A stretch of DNA of 64,000 nucleotides from Peptoniphilus raoultii (GTDB lineage Bacteria > Bacillota > Clostridia > Tissierellales > Peptoniphilaceae): assembly GCF_900099555.1 (NCBI RefSeq), contig NZ_FMWM01000002.1, forward strand, positions 1,237,629 to 1,301,628. Direction: 5' to 3'. The stretch's first letter is position 1. Each line of letters opens with the position of its first letter. This document shows, in pieces, positions 17,840-26,965 of this stretch. The notes beneath the pieces are model-generated. The model worked only from the letters and a program-made list of their open reading frames with translations, did not search any database and had not been told where the DNA came from. The position numbers were made by a program, and so were the translations under genes.

Positions 17840-19067
17840 TAGGACTTATCACTTCTCCTTTCTGCTGATAAAAACTACCTGCCTTATCAAGTGGTAGCAT
17901 ATTTCCATTTACTAAATAAAGGTCACCACCTTCTTCAGCTGATATCCTATCTAAATTTTCTAATTCTCTTATGTCATTTGCACTCATCCAACCATTCTGT
18001 CTTCCTACAGCATATCCATTCATTCTTGATTCATAGTCTCCTCTTAGAAGTCCATCAAGGTTGAATTTAATAAAGTAGGATTCCTTTTCTTTCTTTGTTA
18101 GTAGCGCTCTTTCCAAAGATTGCTCCCAACGAACAATCCAAGGATCAAGGGTGTATTTAACAAACTCAAGTGACTGTTGTTCTATATTTGAAAATGATGA
18201 CTTCTCCAAGTCACCAATCATATGAGGTGGTATCCTGAATATTCTTGCTATCTCATTTAACTGAAACTTTCTTGTTTCCAAAAACTGGGCTTCACTTGGC
18301 GCAATAGCTATGGGTTGGTATTTCATTCCTTCTTCAAGTACAGCCACTTTGTTGGCGTTCTTAGGCCCTTGAAAGGCTGCATTCCATGACTCCCTTACTC
18401 TCTCTGGGTCTTTAATTATGCCTGGATGTTCTAAAACCCCACCTGGTTGTGCTCCATTTTGAAAGAAAGATGCACCATAATCTTCACAAGCCATAGCCAT
18501 GCCTATAGCATTTTCAGCCATGGTAATTGGTGAGTAGCCAATAAGTCCATCAAAACCAAGTCCAGGTATATGAAGAACATCTTCTTTTAAGAGATAAACT
18601 TCTTCTGATTTGTGATTGTATTTATAGAAGATTTCTCCATCCTCACTTCTCATAACAGTCATTTTGTTTGGCATTAATGGATAAAGTCCAATGACCTCAT
18701 TTCTTCCATTACGTATTATCTGAGCATAGGCATTACCCCAAAGTAATAGATGAGTCATTAGTGTTTCCCTAAATACAAATGAAGTCATTTCATCATTAGG
18801 TTCGTCATGTAATAAAAAATATATGACGTGGTCTTTTGCTTTTTCCTTTGAATTTGAGTCTCCTCTTTTATACAAATGAAGAGGAAGTCCTGCTAAGGTT
18901 TCAGCAAGAACTCTCACACATGAATAAACGGCTGTCATTTGCATAGCAGTAAATTCATTTACATTCCTTCCTGCTGTTGTTCTCCCAAATAAAAAAGACG
19001 ATGAAGATATCCTCTCCCCGTCTTTAGGTTTGTCTCTCGACTTAAATATTAAATTTAAAATGTTTAT
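17826..19067 (-). CDS. Phage portal protein, HK97 family
   Basis: The ring through which DNA enters the head. The first ATG in frame is at 18944, inside the conserved sequence MQMTAVYSCVRVLAETLAG, which normally lies some 40 residues into the protein. The frame stays open for 41 codons upstream and gives the expected N-terminus (NILNLIFKSRD, FLFGRTTAGRNVNEFTA). It reaches an AAGGAGG ribosome site followed after 7 bases by ATA (19065-19067) where ATG is expected. I use ATA, giving 413 residues. If ATA does not work, the protein loses its first 41 residues. Confidence 0.85.
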   Translation of the reverse strand: MNILNLIFKSRDKPKDGERISSSSFLFGRTTAGRNVNEFTAMQMTAVYSCVRVLAETLAGLPLHLYKRGDSNSKEKAKDHVIYFLLHDEPNDEMTSFVFRETLMTHLLLWGNAYAQIIRNGRNEVIGLYPLMPNKMTVMRSEDGEIFYKYNHKSEEVYLLKEDVLHIPGLGFDGLIGYSPITMAENAIGMAMACEDYGASFFQNGAQPGGVLEHPGIIKDPERVRESWNAAFQGPKNANKVAVLEEGMKYQPIAIAPSEAQFLETRKFQLNEIARIFRIPPHMIGDLEKSSFSNIEQQSLEFVKYTLDPWIVRWEQSLERALLTKKEKESYFIKFNLDGLLRGDYESRMNGYAVGRQNGWMSANDIRELENLDRISAEEGGDLYLVNGNMLPLDKAGSFYQQKGEVISPNEEQ

Positions 19068-19100
19068 ATTACCACCTCCTTAAAAGTAGGTATGAAAAAA

Positions 19101-19120
19101 GCACCTACTTTTGTAGATGC
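19101..19120 (-). terminator. Terminator after the fic gene
   Basis: GCATCTAC-AAAA-GTAGGTGC on the minus strand followed by six T. It separates the fic gene from the portal gene, so fic is an independent transcription unit inside the late region. Confidence 0.78.
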
Positions 19121-19128
19121 TAATAGCT

Positions 19129-20172
19129 TTAAAATTTAATATACTTAGTTGCTCTACCGCTACCTAATTGTTTAATTAAGCCACTGTCTTTTAATTCTTT
19201 TAATGCTCTTTCTATAGTTCTTTGAGAAATGTCTGGGCAAAGTACTACTATATCTGATTTAGATAATGGTTCTAAGGAATTATCAAATATCTTCATCACT
19301 CTATCTGAAGAAGTTATAGATTTTTCTGCTATTAGTTTAAATCTTTCATCACACTGGCTATATGCTTTGTAGATGACCGAAAGCATATATCTTATAAATG
19401 GTAATTCATCACTCGTACCGTCATGCCAATCTTCACTTGAAGCTTGCAATTCTTCATAGTAAATATCTTTTGTCTCTTCAATAATCATTTCTAGTGAAAT
19501 ATATTTTCCTACAAAAAATCCATTTTTATAGAGTAGTAGCAGCGTTAATAGCCTTGACATTCTACCATTTCCATCAGCGAATGGATGGATACATAAAAAA
19601 TCATGAATCACAGTTGGTATTAGAAGTAATGGCGGGATTTCTAAACTAACAGCTTCATTATAAGCCTCAATCATTCTATCAATATATATTTCTGTTTCAA
19701 AAGCTGATACAGGCTGAAATCTTACTTTTTTCTGACCAAGGGAATTTACTTCAACGATGCTATTATCCATTGTTTTAAATTTTCCTTTATGGCTTTCCCC
19801 TGAATAAGAATAAAGCCTATTGTGTAGGGTCAAAATATTGTTTTTTGTGAATTCTATATTGTCATAGTTTTCATGAATGATATCTAAAACTTCTCTGTAA
19901 CCATATATTTCTTCTTCATTTCTATTCTTAGGTTCACTTTTTTTATTCATCAACTCTTCTAGTCTGGTATCATTTGTTGAAATACCTTCTATTGCATTAG
20001 ATGATTTAGTGGACTGAATTTTTGCAACCTCTATCATTTTATCGAGAACATCGGAAAAATTAGCTACGTATAGCTCCTGTTTTCCTTTATATTCATAGAT
20101 CTTTGATATTAAATCATACATTTTTGCAGGTATATTTAAATTTAAAAGCTTTGAATAATTAAATTCTCTCAT
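19129..20172 (-). CDS. Fic-domain protein with C-terminal winged helix
   Basis: A 347-residue Fic protein. The catalytic motif HPFADGNGR is complete (196-204). The inhibitory helix motif S-xxx-E-G lies N-terminal to it (Ser58 to Gly63), the class II layout in which the protein restrains itself. Fic enzymes transfer AMP, or rarely other groups, to target hydroxyls. The last 70 residues form a winged helix (SKSDIVVLCPDISQRTIERAL) likely to bind DNA. It lies between large terminase and portal, where phages rarely carry a gene, with a terminator and palindrome-rich promoter region of its own. Its target is unknown. Confidence 0.9.
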   Translation of the reverse strand: MREFNYSKLLNLNIPAKMYDLISKIYEYKGKQELYVANFSDVLDKMIEVAKIQSTKSSNAIEGISTNDTRLEELMNKKSEPKNRNEEEIYGYREVLDIIHENYDNIEFTKNNILTLHNRLYSYSGESHKGKFKTMDNSIVEVNSLGQKKVRFQPVSAFETEIYIDRMIEAYNEAVSLEIPPLLLIPTVIHDFLCIHPFADGNGRMSRLLTLLLLYKNGFFVGKYISLEMIIEETKDIYYEELQASSEDWHDGTSDELPFIRYMLSVIYKAYSQCDERFKLIAEKSITSSDRVMKIFDNSLEPLSKSDIVVLCPDISQRTIERALKELKDSGLIKQLGSGRATKYIKF

Positions 20173-20191
20173 GTTCTATCACCACCTTCCT

Positions 20192-20290
20192 CGCCATTAT
20201 ATCGTATATGGCGTATATAAATCAATGCTGGCGAGATTAATTTCGCCATTTTAATAAATTTGGCTATGATAAATCAAAAATAGCGAGATT
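20192..20290 (-). promoter_or_regulatory. Palindrome cluster upstream of fic
   Basis: The 116 bases before fic hold several pairs of the hexamer TGGCGA: TCGCCA facing TGGCGT (20191-20214), a perfect TGGCGA-N8-TCGCCA (20229-20248), and a weaker TGGCTA...TAGCGA (20261-20285). They look like operator sites, plausibly for the winged helix at the C-terminus of the Fic protein itself. Confidence 0.55.
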
Positions 20291-21878
20291 AAAAAATAAT
20301 CAATCCCCTATCATCATAAACCGACTCACTAGTATCATTGCCACACCTTATAGCCCTATCAAGAGCCATGATTGTAGCAATAACCCCATCTATCTTTTCT
20401 GTAGATTTTTCTTTATCTGCCTTAATGTTTCCAGCGGGATCTGTTCGAATAAAGATATTATCCATCATCCACCTTAGAACTGGATGACCTCCATGGGCTA
20501 TTTTTCTTTCGAGAGTTAGTTTCATTAATTCTTTTGTTGGTGGAGACATGTCTTTAAATCCTTGACCAAAAGGAACAACTGTGAAACCCATTCCTTCTAA
20601 GTTTTGTACCATCTGAACTGCTCCCCATCTGTCAAAGGCAATTTCTCGGATGTTATATATATCACCTAAATCTTCTATAAATTTTTCAATAAAACCATAA
20701 TGAACTACATTGCCTTCTGTTGTCTGAATATAGCCTTGCTTATGCCATAGGTCATAATTTACATGGTCTCTTTTTACTCTTAGGTCGAGATTATCTTCTG
20801 GCAACCAAAAGTAAGGAAGTATTTGATATTTATCATCTTCATCTATTGGAGGAAAGACTAAAACAAAGGCTGTAATATCTGTTGTAGATGAAAGGTCAAG
20901 ACCTCCATAACAAACTCTGCCTTTTAGTTCTTCTTCATTAACAGCAAAATTACATAAGTCCCATTTTTCCATAGGCATCCACCTGATTGCTTGTTTGACC
21001 CATTGGTTAAGTCTTAGTTGCCTAAAGGCATTTTCTTCAGTTGGATTTTGCTTAGCCGATTCACAAGCTTGCCTTACTTTTTCTATAGGAACTGTAATTC
21101 CAAGAGACGGATTTGCCTTATGCCATACTTTTTCATCTGTCCAATCGTCTTCTCTGTCTGCTCCATAAATCACAGGATAAAAAGTTGGATCAGTTTTTCT
21201 TCTTTCTAAAATATCGACTGCCTTTTGGTGAGTCTCGTAGCATATTGATTTGGTGTCTGTTCCAGCAGTTGTTATGAGAAAATATAGAGGTTGGGTTCTT
21301 GCATCTCCTGAACCCTTAGTCATAACATCAAATAATTTTCTATTGGGCTGAGTATGAAGCTCGTCAAAGACAACACCATGAATATTAAATCCGTGTTTGG
21401 AATAAGCCTCTGCAGATAGAACTTGGTAGAAAGAATTGGTCGGTTTATATATCATTCTTTTTTGAGATGCTAGAATTTTTACTCTTTTAGATAAGGCTGG
21501 GCTCATCCTTACCATATCAGCTGCAACATCAAAAACTATAGTTGCTTGCTGTCTATCAGCAGCACAACCATAAACTTCTGCTCTTTCCTCTCCATCACCG
21601 CAAGTAAGAAGGAGTGCTACTGCAGCTGCAAGTTCTGACTTTCCCATTTTCTTTGGTATTTCAATATAGGCTGTATTGAATTGTCTGTATCCCGTATCTT
21701 TTACAATGCCAAATAAGTCTCTTATGATTTCTTCTTGCCAATCAATAAGCTTGAAGTCTTTACCTGCCCATCTACCTTTTGTATGTTTTAGGCATTCTAT
21801 AAAGGTGACAGCATAGTCTGCTTTATTTTTATCATAGTGAGATGTAGGTAGCATAAATTTTGTTGGTTTATATTTCAT
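20289..21878 (-). CDS. terL: Phage terminase large subunit
   Basis: A 529-residue packaging motor and nuclease of the Terminase_1 family. The ATPase has IPKKMGKSE (74-82, Walker A) and VVFDELHTQ (Walker B). The nuclease half contains GGLDLSSTTDITAF with its acidic residues and a final DGVIATIMALDRA. It pumps DNA into the head and cuts it at the cos/pac site. The small subunit gene lies 5 kb away, separated by the methylase block. Confidence 0.94.
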   Translation of the reverse strand: MKYKPTKFMLPTSHYDKNKADYAVTFIECLKHTKGRWAGKDFKLIDWQEEIIRDLFGIVKDTGYRQFNTAYIEIPKKMGKSELAAAVALLLTCGDGEERAEVYGCAADRQQATIVFDVAADMVRMSPALSKRVKILASQKRMIYKPTNSFYQVLSAEAYSKHGFNIHGVVFDELHTQPNRKLFDVMTKGSGDARTQPLYFLITTAGTDTKSICYETHQKAVDILERRKTDPTFYPVIYGADREDDWTDEKVWHKANPSLGITVPIEKVRQACESAKQNPTEENAFRQLRLNQWVKQAIRWMPMEKWDLCNFAVNEEELKGRVCYGGLDLSSTTDITAFVLVFPPIDEDDKYQILPYFWLPEDNLDLRVKRDHVNYDLWHKQGYIQTTEGNVVHYGFIEKFIEDLGDIYNIREIAFDRWGAVQMVQNLEGMGFTVVPFGQGFKDMSPPTKELMKLTLERKIAHGGHPVLRWMMDNIFIRTDPAGNIKADKEKSTEKIDGVIATIMALDRAIRCGNDTSESVYDDRGLIIF

Positions 21879-21913
21879 TTGACCTCCTTCCTTGAAAAAT
21901 AGGCATAAAAAAT

Positions 21914-21930
21914 ACTAGCCGTTAGCTAGT
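21914..21930 (-). terminator. Possible terminator before large terminase
   Basis: ACTAGC and GCTAGT arms with a 5-base loop, followed on the minus strand by ATTTTTTA. A smaller GAGC-GAAG-GCTC hairpin with five T lies just upstream. The stem is short, so read-through into terL is likely. Confidence 0.45.
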
Positions 21931-21970
21931 TCACTACGAGAAAAAGAGCCTTCGCTCAATTTCTTGATTT

Positions 21971-22201
21971 CTAATTATTTTGTTTTCCTAATTCATAGGC
22001 CTCTTTTAACATTTCTTTTAATGACCATACTGAAACTTCTAAAAAGTCTTCTGAATCATTGTTTCTTTTTTCTAAGTCTCCTCTTTCTTCTATTGCATAA
22101 GAATGTTTCTTGGCAATTTCTAAAAGTGCTTTATCTCTTTTTTCATTAATTCTTTTAGTGGCCTCTAAAAAGCATTGCCTTTTCAATTCTTGGTTTGTCA
22201 T
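21971..22201 (-). CDS. Small phage protein, DUF6900-like
   Basis: A 76-residue charged helical protein. The C-terminal half (NNDSEDFLEVSVWSLKEML, then AYELGK) resembles the DUF6900 family common near terminase genes of phages in Firmicutes. Function unknown. Good ribosome site (GAGGAG); adjacent to the next small gene without a gap. Confidence 0.7.
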   Translation of the reverse strand: MTNQELKRQCFLEATKRINEKRDKALLEIAKKHSYAIEERGDLEKRNNDSEDFLEVSVWSLKEMLKEAYELGKQNN

Positions 22202-22534
22202 TTATCTCACTCCTCTTTTCTTATTCTTTTGGAGATTATCTATAAAGTCATCAAACCATTTCGCTCCAATCTCAAGTCTTATAATTGGAAGTCTTCCTAA
22301 CTTGTTGTACTTTAAACTTACTATCCTTAAGTCTTCAGGAAGGTCGCTTTCGTAAAATTCGTTAATTGTTTTTCCCATTGTGATATAAATTGTGTCATCT
22401 TCAAGGTAGTCTTTTAAATAATCTTGGAAAGCTAAGTCTCCATTTTCTCCTTCATAAAGTCCAAGCATTGTAATTGCTGAAGAGTCGATTAACTCATTTA
22501 AATCTTCCTGTGTTTTCATGTATTTGTATGCCAT
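22202..22534 (-). CDS. Hypothetical phage protein
   Basis: A 110-residue acidic protein with no family I can name with confidence. Secondary structure looks mixed alpha/beta. An ATG 33 bases upstream exists, but AAGGAG lies just before ATG at 22534. It belongs to the run of small genes before terL. Confidence 0.65.
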   Translation of the reverse strand: MAYKYMKTQEDLNELIDSSAITMLGLYEGENGDLAFQDYLKDYLEDDTIYITMGKTINEFYESDLPEDLRIVSLKYNKLGRLPIIRLEIGAKWFDDFIDNLQKNKKRGVR

Positions 22535-22622
22535 ATTTTTTCTCCTTATCTTTTTTTGTATGTACATATAACCGTACTGTCAAAAATAAGTCAAGTTAAT
22601 TAAAGGATATAATGGCTATATT

Positions 22623-22847
22623 TCAACCTTTACTCGATACCTTTTCTATTCTATCAACCCTAAAAATTACATTTAAAGTTGAACCATTATCCCATTTTAC
22701 TAGGATTGATCCAATAGCATCCACCCCATAAACTGTGCCTAAAGTTCCAACTGGAGGTGCTTGGTCATCTTCCATTTGGATTAGTTTTACTCTTGTACCT
22801 ACTGGATACGTCTCTTTTAATTTTTGTATAATTTCCCTTGAAATCAT
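22623..22847 (-). CDS. DUF4314 family protein
   Basis: A 74-residue protein of the DUF4314 family: TYPVGTRVKLIQMEDDQAPP, GTLGTVYGVDAIGSILVKWD and GSTLNVI are its hallmarks. It is a small SH3-like beta barrel found near terminase and methylase genes of phages and mobile elements of Clostridia. Role unknown. Confidence 0.85.
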   Translation of the reverse strand: MISREIIQKLKETYPVGTRVKLIQMEDDQAPPVGTLGTVYGVDAIGSILVKWDNGSTLNVIFRVDRIEKVSSKG

Positions 22848-22890
22848 CTAATCACCTCACATACATATATCACTTAATTCAAGATTTATA

Positions 22891-24333
22891 TCAAGTCTTA
22901 TTTGCAGTATTTATAAGTCTTTTGAAAATATATATAGCGCATGGAAGAGCAATTCCATTGCCCCACATTTTATATTCTGCAGAATCAGTATGAGGATTTT
23001 TAAGCCATTTTAGTATCTGCTTATCTGTTTTCTTCTTTTTAAGACCTTTTATTTCAGCATCCTTATCAAAAACTTCTCTCCAAAAGGACAAGTCCTCATC
23101 TGTTGGATTTTCTATTTCTAACTTATCACACCAGTAATCTGGGAACCCTTGTAGTCTTCCACATTCTTTTGGTGTTAGTCTTCTTACAAGTTTCTGATTT
23201 ACAAGCGGTGGGTCTTTATAATCAGTAGCAACTAAAGAAGACGATATATTCTTGTCTGCTTTTGTAAAATGAGAATTCTTGCTCATGGTGTAGATATCCT
23301 CAACTATTGCAACTCCACCTTGATTTCTTGTAGGAGTATTCCCAGACGTGTCAATTGTTCTTGAAACATCACACTCGTAAATATTATGTCTTTCATTTTT
23401 AGTGTTTTCTGAAGTTTGTCTTATATCGTAGACTACAAATGGTTGGTTATTTCCACCTTGTCCTAAGTTTGATGCAAGTGTTTGTGTCTCTTTTAATGGT
23501 CCTTTATACCTTGAGTCTTGACTGTGATTTTCAAAAACGAATGGTGCAATTCCTCCACTTGCTCTCAAGGTTCCACTTTCATCAGAATAAAAATCCATCC
23601 TTTGACCACCTCGGTCATTTAAACAGATTGTTTTATTAAAGCTTTCTTTAATGGCTCTGGTATTTCTTTTCCCTTTCTCGCAGCCCTCTGAAGTATCCCC
23701 TGACATGCTTTTTTGCTCAAATAATATTTCTCTGGAACTTCCTCCATCAAGATCTGCGACAAGGAAGATTCTTCTCCTTCGTTGGGGTACTCCGAAGTAT
23801 TTAGCATCAAGGACTCTCCAAGCAAGGGAAAAATTGTCTCCCAGGATTTCTCCTGCTTTTTCCCATTTCTTAGGTCGAGTAAGTTTAACTGTGGAATCCT
23901 TAATTCTTGTAATTTCTTCAAGGACGCATCTAAAGTCTTCTCCTTTGTTTGATGAAAAGGCTCCTGGCACATTTTCCCATAGTAGGTATCTTGGATACTT
24001 ACCATTAGTTTTACACCTCATTTCTTTTATAACTCTAATTGCCTCATAAAAAAGGTTAGATTTTTTCCCTTCAAGTCCTGCCCTTTTACCAGCGATTGAT
24101 AAATCTTGGCAAGGACTGCCAAAGGAAATGATATCAACAGGTTCGATTTCAGACCCGTCGATATCTTTTATATCTCCTAAATGCTTAACTTGAGGTAGGT
24201 TTTTCTGTGTAACTCTTATTGGAAAAGGCTCAACCTCCGAAGCCCACATAGGTTTTATTCCACAAAAAATAGCAGCTAAAGGAAATCCTCCACTGCCGTC
24301 AAATAGTGAACCTAACCTTAATTCTTTATTCAT
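22891..24333 (-). CDS. DNA cytosine-5 methyltransferase
   Basis: A 480-residue Dcm-type enzyme. LFDGSGGFPLA (10-20) binds S-adenosylmethionine, GSPCQDLS (72-79) carries the catalytic cysteine, WENVPGA the glutamate, and QRRRRIFLVAD the next motif. The target-recognition region and the C-terminal QGFP motif (GRLQGFPDYW) complete it. It methylates cytosine in a short DNA target, probably to shield phage DNA from restriction. The start MNKELRLG at 24333 is preferred; it overlaps the HNH gene by 8 bases. No cognate nuclease is seen. Confidence 0.92.
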   Translation of the reverse strand: MNKELRLGSLFDGSGGFPLAAIFCGIKPMWASEVEPFPIRVTQKNLPQVKHLGDIKDIDGSEIEPVDIISFGSPCQDLSIAGKRAGLEGKKSNLFYEAIRVIKEMRCKTNGKYPRYLLWENVPGAFSSNKGEDFRCVLEEITRIKDSTVKLTRPKKWEKAGEILGDNFSLAWRVLDAKYFGVPQRRRRIFLVADLDGGSSREILFEQKSMSGDTSEGCEKGKRNTRAIKESFNKTICLNDRGGQRMDFYSDESGTLRASGGIAPFVFENHSQDSRYKGPLKETQTLASNLGQGGNNQPFVVYDIRQTSENTKNERHNIYECDVSRTIDTSGNTPTRNQGGVAIVEDIYTMSKNSHFTKADKNISSSLVATDYKDPPLVNQKLVRRLTPKECGRLQGFPDYWCDKLEIENPTDEDLSFWREVFDKDAEIKGLKKKKTDKQILKWLKNPHTDSAEYKMWGNGIALPCAIYIFKRLINTANKT

Positions 24334-24931
24334 CTTCAATACCCCAGAAATCAAAAAATGCACTACTTGCTGCTAAATCAGCATATGGTGTGCATTTTTC
24401 AATAACCTTATTTTCTATCCATTTTGGAATAAAATCAACTTTATTATATTGTCCAAAACCACCAAACAAACACTTCATGGCAATATTTCTAGCTTTTACA
24501 GCATCATCAAATGTATCGTAGTAGCCCAAGTGAATATCTTTGCCACTAATTTTTATTCTTGCTCTAAACTTATTTCTTGGTTTATAGAAACTTACTCCAA
24601 CAACTCCAGAAGTATTATTTTTTTGCAAGCCTTGATTTATTTGATTCTGCTGATGAGTGCAATACCTTATATTACAGGTTCTATTATCTAGAGTATCCAT
24701 GTTAATGTGATCTATCTCAAAACCATCTATGTGAGGAAATAAATAATCATGTAGGACTCTACCTTTTGAATCCATCATGTACATATTTTCATAGCCTTGC
24801 CTACAATAATAAAAATTTACATTTTTTATTTCATTAACTCTATTTGCATCTAGTTTGAAAATTACACCGTCTTCAGTTTCTCCTAAAGCAATACCAGAGT
24901 CTTCAGATAAATAATATTTTATGTTACTCAT
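24326..24931 (-). CDS. HNH endonuclease with AP2 DNA-binding domain
   Basis: A 201-residue homing-type nuclease. The centre has the HNH core (FEIDHINMDTLDNRTCNIR), followed by NNTSGVVGVSF and an AP2-like beta-sheet domain (KFRARIKISGKDIHLGYYDT). Such genes move by cutting alleles that lack them. It lies between the two methyltransferase genes and overlaps both by a few bases. It carries no intron or intein here. Confidence 0.88.
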   Translation of the reverse strand: MSNIKYYLSEDSGIALGETEDGVIFKLDANRVNEIKNVNFYYCRQGYENMYMMDSKGRVLHDYLFPHIDGFEIDHINMDTLDNRTCNIRYCTHQQNQINQGLQKNNTSGVVGVSFYKPRNKFRARIKISGKDIHLGYYDTFDDAVKARNIAMKCLFGGFGQYNKVDFIPKWIENKVIEKCTPYADLAASSAFFDFWGIEDE

Positions 24932-26174
24932 CTTTTAGAACCTCCGAATACTTGTATTCTTTACCTTCTCTTAGAAGTTTTATCTCATCATCACTACCTA
25001 CTAAATTCAAATATCTTTTAACTGCTACATCAACAAATTTAGGTTCTATTTCTATTCCATAGCAGATTCGATTAAGCTCCTCACAGGCAATTAATGTAGA
25101 TGCACTTCCTAAAAATCCATCAAGGACTAAGCCATTTGTTTGAGTTGATTGCTTTATTAAATAAGCAATAAGTGGTACTGGTTTTGATGATGGATGACCA
25201 CATCCTTCTTTTTCAGAATCTTTAATTCCATCAAATTCAAAGACTGCTGTTTGCTTTTGATCTCCATACCAGTTATGTTTTCCATCTTTTCTCCAACCAA
25301 AGATAATAGGCTCCATATTAAATTTCCAATCTGTTCTCATGAAAGGAGCTCTTGGTTTTTTCCAAATAAGCCCTGCACCAACTTTAAAGCCTGCATCTTC
25401 AAAAGCATCATAGAAAACTCTAGCTTTCATAGTTGCATAGAATTCATAAATTGATGCATCCTTAGCCATTGCGTCTTTAAAGTTTGTAAAGACCTTCATC
25501 AAAAATTCATAGGCCTCTTTATCATTTAAGTTGTCATTTTTAATCGTTCCCGATTTATTTTTTAATTCAACAAAATATGGTGCATCGGTACATACTAAAT
25601 TGACCTTTGTATCATTTAGCAGCTTTTCAAAAGTATCCCACTGAGTAGAATCTCCACAGATAACTTTATGTCGACCTAGAGTCCAAATATCTCCTTCCTT
25701 GGAAAAAATAGGCTTTTTAAGTTCTTCTTCAACATCAAAGTCATCTTCTTCAGCCTCTACGCCAAGGTCAAAGATCGAAGATAATTCTTCAGTTGAAAAT
25801 CCTGTAAGCTCTACATTAAATCCATAATCTTCTAGGGATTCAATTTCAACTCTCAATAGTTCTTCATCCCAGCCAGCATCAAGACTTAGCTTATTATCAG
25901 CAAGTACATATGCTTTTCTTTGTGCCTCTGTAAGATAATTTTCTAATATGCAAGGTACTTTTTTAAGTCCAAGTTTCTTAGCTGCAAGAAGTCTGCAATG
26001 CCCAGCTGTGATTACATTGTCATCTGAAATTAGGATTGGGTTTAAAAATCCAAATTCTTTTATTGATGCAGCTACCTTATTTATTTGTTCGTCAGTATGT
26101 GTTCTAGCATTATTAATATATGGGATGAGTTCATCTACATTTTTTAATTCATATTGTAATAGTCCTTCTTTCAT
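24924..26174 (-). CDS. ParB-domain DNA methyltransferase (N4/N6 type)
   Basis: A 416-residue two-part enzyme. The first 90 residues are a ParB/Srx-like domain (NARTHTDEQINKVAASI, ITAGHCRLLAAKKLG). The rest is a beta-class methyltransferase, with TDAPYFVE in place of the classic DPPY and FLGSASTLIACEEL for cofactor binding. This pairing is common in phages and methylates adenine or N4-cytosine. Start at 26174 overlaps the SAM synthetase stop (TGATG). Confidence 0.9.
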   Translation of the reverse strand: MKEGLLQYELKNVDELIPYINNARTHTDEQINKVAASIKEFGFLNPILISDDNVITAGHCRLLAAKKLGLKKVPCILENYLTEAQRKAYVLADNKLSLDAGWDEELLRVEIESLEDYGFNVELTGFSTEELSSIFDLGVEAEEDDFDVEEELKKPIFSKEGDIWTLGRHKVICGDSTQWDTFEKLLNDTKVNLVCTDAPYFVELKNKSGTIKNDNLNDKEAYEFLMKVFTNFKDAMAKDASIYEFYATMKARVFYDAFEDAGFKVGAGLIWKKPRAPFMRTDWKFNMEPIIFGWRKDGKHNWYGDQKQTAVFEFDGIKDSEKEGCGHPSSKPVPLIAYLIKQSTQTNGLVLDGFLGSASTLIACEELNRICYGIEIEPKFVDVAVKRYLNLVGSDDEIKLLREGKEYKYSEVLKDE

Positions 26175-26956
26175 CAGATGAACCCCCACTTTGCAAATTC
26201 CTCAAAACCACCAATAGAGTTAATGTAGTTTCTAGCAATTTCTACAATTTCAGAATATGGTCTACCATCAACAGTTTCATCTCCAATTGCACAGGATAAT
26301 TCAATCTCTCTTTTCTCTTCTTGTGCCTTTAGGTGGGCATAAATATTAATTGATACATCAGCCTTGGATAGGTCTTTACCATGAATACCTCCACCCGTTA
26401 CTGCTCGTCCCATATCAGAGCCGAGTTTTCTATTAGTTGCTCCAGTATCAACATTATATCCTCCAGTCCAATCTCCTAATGGATTTACGGTTGCTCTAGG
26501 ATAAATCGATTTTAAAATTTCTGTTGGTACATTTGACTGACAGATGATGAGTTTATCTCCATCAAGGATGTATTTCCCATCGTAGGGATAATTAGAATAA
26601 ATTTCACGAGCAATTAAAGATAGTTTCTTTTCTTCATCTGATGTGGGTACTCCCTTAAAAATTCCATTGTCACCACATCTTATCTTTTCTTTTTGATTAT
26701 TTGAAAGTTGGATATCCTGCTCAACTATTTTAATATCTGCTATGACATCTCCTGCTATTCTCCTAATCGCTTTTTCAATTTCTTTTTTATTTAGATTACA
26801 ATCTGTTTCAATAATTACATGACAATTTCCATGCCCCAGCAAAACTTCAACTGCTATTTTAGGATTATCTTTTTCTTTATATGCTAAATCTACAATTGCA
26901 CCAGCAATACAATCTGCTTGTTTGTCAGGGTGCTTTGGATTTACTTTTTCAAACAT
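26174..26956 (-). CDS. metK: Compact phage S-adenosylmethionine synthetase
   Basis: A 260-residue relative of MetK, which makes S-adenosylmethionine from methionine and ATP. HPDKQAD near residue 9, RCGDNGIF, GATNRKLGSDMGRA and the GKDLSKAD segment match catalytic motifs of MetK, but the usual length is about 390, so roughly a third is missing. It lies directly before two DNA methyltransferases, and probably supplies or tops up their cofactor. Such compact versions occur in other phages of Clostridia. Confidence 0.85.
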   Translation of the reverse strand: MFEKVNPKHPDKQADCIAGAIVDLAYKEKDNPKIAVEVLLGHGNCHVIIETDCNLNKKEIEKAIRRIAGDVIADIKIVEQDIQLSNNQKEKIRCGDNGIFKGVPTSDEEKKLSLIAREIYSNYPYDGKYILDGDKLIICQSNVPTEILKSIYPRATVNPLGDWTGGYNVDTGATNRKLGSDMGRAVTGGGIHGKDLSKADVSINIYAHLKAQEEKREIELSCAIGDETVDGRPYSEIVEIARNYINSIGGFEEFAKWGFI

Positions 26957-26965
26957 TTAATCACC

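Noticed and set aside
23619-24049. Overlapping frames on both strands within the cytosine methylase gene
   Set aside because: The methylase motifs are complete in their own frame; these frames lack ribosome sites and recognisable domains.
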